DNA from: Photorhabdus khanii NC19
GTDB lineage: Bacteria > Pseudomonadota > Gammaproteobacteria > Enterobacterales > Enterobacteriaceae
NCBI RefSeq assembly: GCF_000517265.1
Contig: NZ_AYSJ01000013.1
Span: 142,416 to 181,661, forward strand
Reading direction: 5' to 3'
Length of the DNA: 39,246 nt
The notes beneath the pieces were generated by a model. The model was not told the DNA's origin, searched no databases, and saw only the letters and a list, made by a program, of their open reading frames with translations. The position numbers and the translations under genes were made by a program. Below, piece after piece: positions 8,684-16,056 of this stretch (its first letter is position 1; every line of letters begins with the position of its first letter).

Positions 8684-8731
8684 AACTTTCCTTAGTGCGC
8701 CCACTCTGTATCGGGCGCACTAAGGAAAGTT
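8684..8731. repeat. Perfect 19-bp inverted repeat
   Basis: Positions 8684-8702 (AACTTTCCTTAGTGCGCCC) and 8713-8731 are exact reverse complements separated by a 10-base loop (ACTCTGTATC). There is no adjacent T-run on either side, so it is not a standard Rho-independent terminator. It could be a palindromic intergenic repeat, paired IS ends that have collapsed, or a site left by recombination. It lies between the add remnant and the T6SS. Confidence 0.85.
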
Positions 8732-8781
8732 GAGCTTAACACAGCAAAATGATTTCCGGATAGGAAAACAAGAGAGCGTTA

Positions 8782-8952
8782 TTATAATTGTGTACCCGAA
8801 AATAAATCATCGTATCCATCATCAAAAATAGCAAAAAAGTATTCCGGTTTTATCTCACAGGATAGGACTTTTTCATCTCCATACTTATCTATTCTATAAA
8901 AGCTATAATGAATAAACGAGTTATCCCATAATATAATCGATATGATGCGGCT
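8782..8952 (-). pseudogene. C-terminal remnant of an unidentified protein
   Basis: On the minus strand an open frame of about 56 codons ends at the TAA at 8782-8784. The peptide reads like real protein: DNSFIHYSFYRIDKYGDEKV, then SCEIKPEYFFAIFDDG and DDLFSGTQL. It starts abruptly after an in-frame TAA and has no ATG, so it is probably the tail of a gene whose front is lost. I do not recognise the family. Its composition is AT-rich like the PixA cassette and unlike the T6SS. Confidence 0.35.
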
Positions 8953-9493
8953 TAATTAAATTTATTCTCATTCGCATAATATGACTGATAACCATTCTCT
9001 TTTTACCCATCCCATCAAGCCTGATGTATTGATTATTTAGTTAATTGAAAACATAGTATAAATTTAAAAAATATAACCGATCTCTATCGCACTGAATTAC
9101 CCTAATGACAACAAAACAGATAAGTCGCTATCACCTTATGAAAATAAATACTATCTTTTTTGCAAAAAATATCATCTCGTTTAGGTTTTGTTAATATATT
9201 GTCTGTTGTTTATCTACTTTGGCGAGTTTTTTCTCTGATAAGCGCTAAACAAAAAGTGCTTTTTTTAAAAAAATATCTTGCTTTTTTAAAAGACAGTTTA
9301 GAAAATCACCCTGGTTAGGAAATGGCCTGTCCGATAAATATATTTATTTATGGGGGGGGCTCGTCGGTGTTCTCTTATTTTCTGCTCGGTTAACTGCCTG
9401 TCCTGAAATACCTGAAACCGGTTTTATCTTCCTGAAATTCATTATGGCCTGACTCAGGTTATAGAGTTCTTTTTTATTATTGAGGAGCCGCTT

Positions 9494-9991
9494 GTGGCAC
9501 AGAGCTTTCAAAACGAAATCCCCAAAGCGCGGATTAATATTAAATTGGATTTACATACCGGGGGGGCACAGAAAAAAGTCGAGTTACCGCTGAAATTATT
9601 AGTGATGGGCGATTACAGCCATGGTCAGGAACAGCGTCCCCTTTCGGAAAGAGAAAAGGTGGATATAAACAAAAACAATTTTGACCGGGTATTGGCTGAA
9701 TTTAGCCCCACGATGAATCTGACGGTTGAAAATACCCTGGCCGGCGACGGAAGTGAGACGAATATCGCGCTGGCTTTCCGACAAATAAAAGATTTCGAGC
9801 CGGAGCACGTCGCCCGCCAAATTCCCCCACTGCGGGCATTGCTGGCGATGCGTAATTTGTTACGCGACCTGAAATCTAACCTGCTCGACAATGCCACTTT
9901 TCGCCGGGAGTTAGAACATATCCTCCAGGATGACCTGCTGAGTGATGAATTACGGGCAGAACTGGCGGCGCTGGCCCCGCAGGCAGACTGA
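9494..9991 (+). CDS. tssB: T6SS contractile sheath small subunit TssB (VipA)
   Basis: TssB pairs with TssC to build the contractile cytoplasmic sheath around the Hcp tube. The protein is 165 aa, normal for the family, with the signature N-terminus SFQNEIPKARINIKLDLHTG and the LPLKLLVMGDYSHG core. The C-terminal helix (LLRDLKSNLLDNATFRREL) fits the ClpV-interacting family region. The start is GTG with TGAGGAG upstream; no in-frame ATG fits. It is the first gene of the T6SS operon and is followed 41 bp later by tssC. Confidence 0.95.
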   Translation: MAQSFQNEIPKARINIKLDLHTGGAQKKVELPLKLLVMGDYSHGQEQRPLSEREKVDINKNNFDRVLAEFSPTMNLTVENTLAGDGSETNIALAFRQIKDFEPEHVARQIPPLRALLAMRNLLRDLKSNLLDNATFRRELEHILQDDLLSDELRAELAALAPQAD

Positions 9992-10032
9992 TTATCAGCC
10001 TGTTTTCATAAACTTTAAGTCAGGAGAGACGA

Positions 10033-11565
10033 ATGACGGTACAAGAGCAAACTACTGCGGCTGTGACTACCACAACCCACAGTGAAGGCGGGATTTATTC
10101 CGCGTTGTTTGAAAAAATTAATTTACAGCCGGTCGAACAACTGGGCGACATCGACCGCTTTCAAAACAACGATGCCCTGGCCGATGTGACGACGGATGAG
10201 CGCGTGACCGCGGCGGTCAGTGTTTTTCTGACGCTGCTGAAAGCATCGGCTCAAAAAGTTAAGCGGCTCGACAAAACCTTGTTGGATCATCATATCGGTG
10301 CGCTGGACAGTCAAATCAGTCGTCAACTGGATGTGGTGCTACATCACCCGGCATTCCAGCAAGTGGAATCGGCCTGGCGGGGCCTGAAATTTCTGGTTGA
10401 TCGGACCGATTTTCGCCAAAACGTCAGAATTGAAGTGCTGGATGTGGCTAAGGCGGATTTGCAGCAGGATTTTGACGACGCGCCGGAAATTATCCAAAGC
10501 GGTTTCTATCGCCATACTTACATTCAGGAATACGATACACCGGGTGGCGAACCTGTCGGATCGGTGATTGCCAATTATGAATTTGGCGCAGGGGCGCAGG
10601 ATATTGCCCTGTTACGGAACATTGCTAAAGTGGCTGCGGCGGCGCATATGCCCTTTATTGCCGCCGCCGGTCCGGCGTTCTTCGGCAAAGACACAATGGC
10701 GGAAGTCGCGGCCATTAAAGACATCGGTAACTACTTTGACCGGGCCGAATACATCAAGTGGAAATCCTTCCGTGACAGCGACGATGCCCGTTATATCGGC
10801 CTGACATTACCGCGGGTGCTGGGGCGTCTGCCGTATGGCCCGGATACCGTGCCGGTGCGAACGTTTAATTATGTCGAACAGGTGAAAGGGCCGGATCACA
10901 ACAAATATTTGTGGACCAATGCCGCGTTTGCGTTTGCAGCCAACATGATGAAAAGCTTTGTCAACAATGGCTGGTGTGTGCAGATCCGCGGGCCAAAGGC
11001 CGGTGGTGCGGTGACTGACTTGCCGATCCACCTCTACGATCTGGGGACCGGCAGTCAGGTTAAAATTCCCTCGGAAGTGATGATCCCGGAAACCCGCGAG
11101 TTTGAATTCGCTAATCTGGGCTTTATTCCGCTCTCTTACTACAAAAACCGCGATTACGCCTGTTTCTTTTCGGCTAACTCAACGCAGAAACCGGCGGTGT
11201 ACGACACAGGTGAAGCCACGGCCAACAGCCGTATCAATGCCCGTCTGCCGTATATCTTCCTGCTGTCCCGCATTGCCCATTACCTGAAGCTGATTCAGCG
11301 GGAGAACATCGGCACCACCAAGGACCGGCGTCTGCTTGAAATTGAATTGAACCACTGGATCAACACGCTGGTGACGGAGATGACCGATCCGTCTGACGAT
11401 TTGCAGGCCTCTCATCCGCTACGTGAAGCGCGGGTGATTGTTGAAGATATTGATGACAATCCGGGGTTCTTCCGGGTCAGGCTGTATGCGGTGCCGCATT
11501 TCCAGGTCGAAGGACTGGACGTCAATCTGTCTCTGGTTTCTCAGATGCCGAAAGCCAAAGGGTAA
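10033..11565 (+). CDS. tssC: T6SS contractile sheath large subunit TssC (VipB)
   Basis: Large sheath subunit, 510 aa. Characteristic segments include FQQVESAWRGLKFLVDRTDF, FIAAAGPAFFG, YIGLTLPRVLGRLPYG and the C-terminal ENIGTTKDRRLLEIELNHWI followed by DDNPGFFRVRLYAVPHFQVE. TssB-TssC heterodimers assemble into the helical sheath whose contraction drives Hcp-VgrG outwards. An AGGAGAG ribosome-binding site precedes the ATG, and tssK follows after 5 bp. No truncation or odd feature is seen. Confidence 0.97.
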   Translation: MTVQEQTTAAVTTTTHSEGGIYSALFEKINLQPVEQLGDIDRFQNNDALADVTTDERVTAAVSVFLTLLKASAQKVKRLDKTLLDHHIGALDSQISRQLDVVLHHPAFQQVESAWRGLKFLVDRTDFRQNVRIEVLDVAKADLQQDFDDAPEIIQSGFYRHTYIQEYDTPGGEPVGSVIANYEFGAGAQDIALLRNIAKVAAAAHMPFIAAAGPAFFGKDTMAEVAAIKDIGNYFDRAEYIKWKSFRDSDDARYIGLTLPRVLGRLPYGPDTVPVRTFNYVEQVKGPDHNKYLWTNAAFAFAANMMKSFVNNGWCVQIRGPKAGGAVTDLPIHLYDLGTGSQVKIPSEVMIPETREFEFANLGFIPLSYYKNRDYACFFSANSTQKPAVYDTGEATANSRINARLPYIFLLSRIAHYLKLIQRENIGTTKDRRLLEIELNHWINTLVTEMTDPSDDLQASHPLREARVIVEDIDDNPGFFRVRLYAVPHFQVEGLDVNLSLVSQMPKAKG

Positions 11566-11570
11566 ACCTC

Positions 11571-12929
11571 ATGAAAATTTCACGCCCGCTCTGGATTGAG
11601 GACGCCTTTTTGACCCCTCAACAATTTCAGCAACAAGCGAACTGGGAAGCGCTGACCAACAATTGTATTGCACACCTGGGGTTGATCCATCCCTGGGGGG
11701 TGCTGGATATACAGTTTGATCAGGATGCCCTGCGCTTCAATCGGCTCAAAATTCAGCATCTTAGAGTCCGTTTACCGGACGGAACGTTGATTGACACGGA
11801 TCATGCTGACAATCTGCCTGCGGCCTGTGATTTGCAGCACGTTGTGCCGGCGGATTTGCGAACGGTTGAGGTATTACTGGCATTACCGCTGGAACACGCC
11901 AACGGCGGGAATTGCCGTCAGCATAGTGAAGACGTCGCGCCGGGGCAACCGCCGCTGCGTTATCAACAGGAGTGGGTTGAAGTACAGGATAGGTACGGCA
12001 GTCTCTGTGAGTCCATGGCGGTTGAGCGTTACGCCTTTTCCCTGCGTTTTGAGCAGGATGAAAATGGGGCTTATCTGACCTGTCCGCTGGCGCGTCTGGT
12101 ACGTGACGGGCAAGCAGGCTGGACGATGGATAACGACTTTATTCCTCCGTTGCTCTCTTTTGCTGCGCATCCGCCCCTGTTGGAACAGCTCGATCTCTTG
12201 CTGACTCAGCTACGGGCTAAGCGTACTCGTCTCATGGGGATGCGCCGTGAGAGTAATCAACGGATGGCCGATTTCGCCGTGGCTGATGTGTCGCTGTTCT
12301 GGCTGTTAAATGCGCTCAACAGTTATGAACCGGTGTTGAATGATTTTAAAGCGGCCCCGGCGTTGCATCCGGAGATCATCTACCGTGAGCTGGTCAAGCT
12401 GGCGGGTGCGTTGTTGACCTTCTCGTTGGATCATGATCTCGACGCGATCCCCCGTTATCAACACCGTCAGTTGAGTGCGGTTTTCCCGCCGCTGATGCAG
12501 CTTATCAGCACCCTGCTTGAAGCCAGCTTGCCATCCCGGGTCGTTGCCATTGAACTGGTGGTGGTGCGCGAGAATCAGTGGAAAGCCTCGTTTCATGATA
12601 GACGCCTGTGCGAAGAGGCCGATTTCTATCTCTCCGTGCGATCGTCGATACCGGCACACCAGTTGCAAACCCAGTTTCCGCAATTATGTAAAGTGGGGGC
12701 ACCTGATGATATTGACCGGCTGATTAACCGCTCATTGAGCGGTGTGCCTTTGCGCCCGCTGAGCCATGTGCCGGCGGCCGTCCCGCTGCGGTTGGAAAAC
12801 CAGTATTTTGCTTTCGATCTGAATAATCCGCAGGCTAAAGCCATGCTGGCGGCGGGGAGCTGTGCTTTCTACGTCCCGGGAACCTTGTCGGGTGTTCAGT
12901 TAGAACTGTTTGCGGTATTACGCTCATGA
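11571..12929 (+). CDS. tssK: T6SS baseplate protein TssK
   Basis: TssK connects the baseplate to the membrane complex. The protein is 452 aa, the usual length, with the family start RPLWIEDAFLTPQQFQQQ and the central LDLLLTQLRAKRTRLMGMRR. The C-terminal part contains YLSVRSSIPAHQL and ends in the ENQYFAFDLNNPQ segment usual for TssK. Family structures show trimers whose C-terminal domain contacts TssL and TssM. Its end overlaps the tssL start by ATGA, so the two are translationally coupled. Confidence 0.95.
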   Translation: MKISRPLWIEDAFLTPQQFQQQANWEALTNNCIAHLGLIHPWGVLDIQFDQDALRFNRLKIQHLRVRLPDGTLIDTDHADNLPAACDLQHVVPADLRTVEVLLALPLEHANGGNCRQHSEDVAPGQPPLRYQQEWVEVQDRYGSLCESMAVERYAFSLRFEQDENGAYLTCPLARLVRDGQAGWTMDNDFIPPLLSFAAHPPLLEQLDLLLTQLRAKRTRLMGMRRESNQRMADFAVADVSLFWLLNALNSYEPVLNDFKAAPALHPEIIYRELVKLAGALLTFSLDHDLDAIPRYQHRQLSAVFPPLMQLISTLLEASLPSRVVAIELVVVRENQWKASFHDRRLCEEADFYLSVRSSIPAHQLQTQFPQLCKVGAPDDIDRLINRSLSGVPLRPLSHVPAAVPLRLENQYFAFDLNNPQAKAMLAAGSCAFYVPGTLSGVQLELFAVLRS

Positions 12930-13570
12930 ACAAAGTGATGTCAATTGACCCCCTGATACTCGATATCGGGATAGTGGTGATTGCGCTGAAAAACGGGGAT
13001 AAGTCAGTGCAGGGTGAGGCGTTATATCAAAAAGGGATTGCATTGATAGAAACGACACAGCAGCAATTAAGAGACCATGAGGTGAGCGAAGATGACGTCA
13101 CCCAGGTGATCTATGCCTTATGTGCTTTGCTGGATGAAACCGTCCTGAGCCGTCCTGACCGGGATGATGGGCATGAAACCTGGTCGAAGACGTTGTTGCA
13201 GACGCGATTTTTTAATACCCACCATGCCGGGGAGCGGCTGTTTGAACGTATCCGTCAGGTGCTGAATCAATCACACCCCTCTCCGCTGGTCCTGACGGGC
13301 TTCCAGCGCGTATTGGCACTGGGTTTTCAGGGCGGTGATAGCGTACAGATTGCCCAGGAACGCCAGTCCTTACTGGCGGCATTGACTGAACGTGCGGGGG
13401 AAATGGTGGTGCAGCCGCATCAGGCGATCCGAACCCATGCGCGCCGTCGTCAGGGGCGATTCTGGCGTTCACGCTCCCTGGGGTTCTGGGGGTGTCAGGC
13501 TGTGCTCGCGGTGGTTTTGATGTGGTGGGGTTTGCATCTCTATCTTCAGCAATGCCTGTCTGTTGGGTAA
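12926..13570 (+). CDS. tssL: T6SS inner-membrane anchor TssL (DotU/IcmH-like)
   Basis: TssL is a tail-anchored inner-membrane protein that docks the baseplate through its cytoplasmic hook-shaped domain. It is 214 aa with the DotU signature YALCALLDETVLSRP and TRFFNTHHAGERLFERI, followed by LALGFQGGDS. One C-terminal TM helix spans about residues 188-209 (WGCQAVLAVVLMWWGLHLYL). The peptidoglycan-binding OmpA-like domain fused to TssL in some systems is absent here and is encoded by the next gene. The start overlaps tssK by four bases. Confidence 0.93.
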   Translation: MNKVMSIDPLILDIGIVVIALKNGDKSVQGEALYQKGIALIETTQQQLRDHEVSEDDVTQVIYALCALLDETVLSRPDRDDGHETWSKTLLQTRFFNTHHAGERLFERIRQVLNQSHPSPLVLTGFQRVLALGFQGGDSVQIAQERQSLLAALTERAGEMVVQPHQAIRTHARRRQGRFWRSRSLGFWGCQAVLAVVLMWWGLHLYLQQCLSVG

Positions 13571-13586
13571 GGCTAAGGAGAACACA

Positions 13587-15245
13587 TTGAGTGGCGCATT
13601 AAGAAGAGCACTCTGGCTTTTGGCTGGCGTTTTGGCGGCGGTGCTGTGCCGGTTTTTCTTCCCGCTGAGCAAGGTATCGGTTGCCGTGTGGCTGGGGGTG
13701 ATCCTGATGGTCACGATAATTGCCTGGTGGCAGACTGGCAGCGCTGTGCGGGAAATGTCCTGTCAGGACCGTGTGGGTCGTTTGCTGGCGGCACTGCCTG
13801 CGCCCTCATGGCGTCAGCCTGTGGTGCTGACTTGCGGGGAGAATGTGGCCAGCCTGTTTGCCGGAGAACCGCTGCGCGTCACGTCACAGGGCTGTTTTAT
13901 CTGTGTACGGCGGCAAAGTGAGATGAGTGCGCTGGCGGAAGCGATTATGGCGGCCAGACCGGACTGGTCCCCTCAGATCAGTGTGTTATTAACCCTCTTC
14001 CCTGAACAGCAACGGGATCAGGCGGTTATGACGGCCCAGATCCGGGCGTTTCGTTATCAGGTGGCGAGTGTGGCCCAACTCACCGCTTGTCATACACCGG
14101 CGTTCATTGCGGGCTATCTTGATGGGGATATCAGCCCGTGGTTTGAATTGCAGGCAGGCCACCCGATGATGACGGTATGGAGTGAAAAACATTCCGCCAT
14201 CGGAATGAATACCTGGTTGACCGAAGGGGAGGCACAGCAACGCGCCGACCGTTTACAACAGGCGGTTGCGGTTGCGGCCTGGCAACGTTGGATGGGGGAA
14301 AACGTGCTGAGCGAGTGCCAATCACCGGAGCAGGCCAGCCCGCCGTGTTATCCCCTCGCGATGGCATTGATGTTTTTGCCCCAAACCCCGCAGGTAAACA
14401 ACCTGTGGACGAAATGGCTGATCGCCCGTACTACCTTATCCCGTATCAGCCACAGTACTGCGGGTGCGGTGAGTGTCTCGCCTTTTCCCGATGCCCTGCT
14501 GCGCTTGCTGCCACGTTATGGGGGGGATACACCGCGCCGGCGGGCGGTGGCTTGGGGGATGGGCTTGCTGACCGGGTTTGTTTGTCTGGCATTGATCGCC
14601 AGCGCCTGGAATAACTATCGCTTGTGGCGCCAAATACGCAGTGACTTACAACAATATCACGCGATGGGCATGAAAGAGGCTGGCGCTCGGCGGCAGGCTT
14701 ACCATCAACTCAAGCTTAACGCGGCATTGCTGGAAAAATACCGTCGTGATGGCGAACCGGTGCGTTTGGGGTTGGGGCTTTACGTGGGCGATCAGCTTTA
14801 TGCGCCACTGATGGCGGCTATCAACCGCACAGTGTTACCGGTATCACCGCCGGTTTTGCCGCAGAGAGATAAAACACGGCCGCAGACATTGAGCCTTAAC
14901 AGTCTGTCACTGTTTGATGTTGGCCAGTCTCGCCTTAAGGCCGGTTCGACCAAAGTATTAATCAACGCGCTGATCCACATCCGCGCTAAACCGGGCTGGC
15001 TGATTATGATCACCGGCCATACCGACTCTACCGGCGATGCCGCGAAAAATCAGGCGCTGTCACTGGCGCGGGCAGACGCGGTACGCGACTGGATCTTACA
15101 CACCAGTGATATACCACCCGCGTGTGTCGTCGTACAAGGCGAGGGCGCAACGCAGCCGATCACCACCAATTCAACACCTGCGGGGCGTACAGCCAACCGC
15201 AGAGTTGAAATCCGTCTGGTGCCGGGCGCCGTCGCCTGCCGGTGA
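13587..15245 (+). CDS. T6SS-associated OmpA-like peptidoglycan-binding membrane protein
   Basis: Probably anchors the T6SS membrane complex to peptidoglycan. I chose the TTG at 13587, which has AAGGAG six bases before it; an in-frame TTG at 13563 overlapping tssL is possible but has poorer spacing. The product is 552 aa. Two TM helices at the N-terminus (about residues 6-22 and 29-44) and one near residue 335 (MGLLTGFVCLALIASAW) frame a soluble region. The last 120 or so residues are an OmpA-C-like domain with ITGHTDSTGD (about residue 475) and NQALSLARADAVRDWI, the usual peptidoglycan-binding elements. This stand-alone gene after tssL is seen in enteric T6SS loci. Confidence 0.85.
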   Translation: MSGALRRALWLLAGVLAAVLCRFFFPLSKVSVAVWLGVILMVTIIAWWQTGSAVREMSCQDRVGRLLAALPAPSWRQPVVLTCGENVASLFAGEPLRVTSQGCFICVRRQSEMSALAEAIMAARPDWSPQISVLLTLFPEQQRDQAVMTAQIRAFRYQVASVAQLTACHTPAFIAGYLDGDISPWFELQAGHPMMTVWSEKHSAIGMNTWLTEGEAQQRADRLQQAVAVAAWQRWMGENVLSECQSPEQASPPCYPLAMALMFLPQTPQVNNLWTKWLIARTTLSRISHSTAGAVSVSPFPDALLRLLPRYGGDTPRRRAVAWGMGLLTGFVCLALIASAWNNYRLWRQIRSDLQQYHAMGMKEAGARRQAYHQLKLNAALLEKYRRDGEPVRLGLGLYVGDQLYAPLMAAINRTVLPVSPPVLPQRDKTRPQTLSLNSLSLFDVGQSRLKAGSTKVLINALIHIRAKPGWLIMITGHTDSTGDAAKNQALSLARADAVRDWILHTSDIPPACVVVQGEGATQPITTNSTPAGRTANRRVEIRLVPGAVACR

Positions 15246-15326
15246 CGGCAACAAGTGCCAGGCTTTTTATCAACAACAACGTCGCCGGTGCAGGCGACAT
15301 TACATAGCAACAACAGGAGTCCTATT

Positions 15327-15818
15327 ATGGCGATCCCCGCTTATTTATGGTTGAAAGATGACGGCGGTGCCGACATCAAAGGGTCTGTCGATGTGCAGAA
15401 CCGGGAAGGCAGCATTGAAATCGTGGCGCTGGAACATGCGCTGCATATTCCGACGGACAACAACACCGGCAAGTTGACCGGAACCCGGGTGCACGCGCCG
15501 CTCGTGTTCACTAAAGAAGTCGATGCGTCCACCCCGTATTTGTATAAAGCGGTCACCTCCGGCCAGACTCTGAAATCGGCGGAAATTAAGTGGTACCAAA
15601 TTGATGACGCCGGTCAGGAGAAAGAATATTTCACCACTAAACTGGACAACGTGAAGGTGGTGAAAGTGGCACCGCTGATGCATGACATCAAAGATCCGGC
15701 CAAAGAGAAGCACAACCATCTGGAACGTGTGGAGTTCCGCTACGAAAAAATTACCTGGACGTACAAGGACGGCAACATCATTCACTCCGATGCGTGGAAT
15801 GAGCGCAATCAGGCGTAA
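15327..15818 (+). CDS. hcp: T6SS tube protein Hcp (TssD)
   Basis: Hexameric ring protein stacked into the inner tube and exported with each firing; it may also carry small effectors in its lumen. The 163-aa product begins MAIPAYLWLKDDGGADIKG, continues with IEIVALEHALHIPTDNNTGK and ends with the usual FRYEKITWTYKDGN segment. The ATG at 15327 has ACAGGAG about seven bases upstream. An in-frame upstream start at 15255 would add a non-conserved leader and is rejected. A strong hairpin follows the stop. Confidence 0.97.
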   Translation: MAIPAYLWLKDDGGADIKGSVDVQNREGSIEIVALEHALHIPTDNNTGKLTGTRVHAPLVFTKEVDASTPYLYKAVTSGQTLKSAEIKWYQIDDAGQEKEYFTTKLDNVKVVKVAPLMHDIKDPAKEKHNHLERVEFRYEKITWTYKDGNIIHSDAWNERNQA

Positions 15819-15827
15819 TGCCCTGAC

Positions 15828-15854
15828 GGCGGCTATGCCGATGGGATAGCCGCC
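15828..15854 (+). terminator. Hairpin after hcp, possible attenuator
   Basis: GGCGGCTAT (15828-15836) pairs exactly with ATAGCCGCC (15846-15854), starting ten bases after the hcp stop and followed only by a short ATTTAA. Lacking a long T-run, it could be a partial terminator or an mRNA 3'-end stabiliser, which would let hcp be made in excess over clpV. The remaining spacer to clpV (15855-16056) holds a smaller stem (15907-15922) and no supported gene. Confidence 0.5.
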
Positions 15855-16056
15855 ATTTAACCTAACAGGCGCGGCGTTATTGCGGTGCCTGTTCAATACA
15901 AAATCCGGTGGGAGACCCCACCAGACAACTTTTTACCCGGGAACGGGCACAGTTTGGGCAAGAAATCACGGAGGCGTCTCAGCCGTGCGGTCGCTATGGC
16001 GAAACGTGATCCCCTGCTTGAAGTGGCCTGACCTCATGATATGACCGGAACTTGAT

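Larger units (their letters stand above)
8564..9493. other. Long AT-rich region upstream of the T6SS operon
   Basis: About 930 bases without a convincing intact gene. From the left it holds a 19-bp palindrome (8684-8731), a minus-strand C-terminal ORF remnant (8782-8952), then very AT-rich DNA to about 9340, a run of eight G (9352-9359) and the immediate leader of tssB. The T6SS promoter is probably in the right half, but I found no convincing sigma-70 pair and no sigma-54 GG-N10-GC element. A 29-codon ATG frame at about 9104-9193 has no ribosome-binding site and is not called. The sharp change to GC-richer coding DNA at tssB suggests a junction, and the AT-rich leader would be a typical H-NS target (inference). 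Confidence 0.5.

Noticed and set aside
9104-9193. 29-codon ATG frame in the T6SS leader
   Set aside because: No ribosome-binding site and no recognisable peptide.
15255-15326. Upstream extension of hcp
   Set aside because: No ribosome-binding site and the added residues are not found in Hcp proteins; MAIPAYLWLK is the usual start.
15345-15896. Minus-strand ORF of 183 codons across hcp
   Set aside because: Antisense to hcp, which is unmistakable; no family features.
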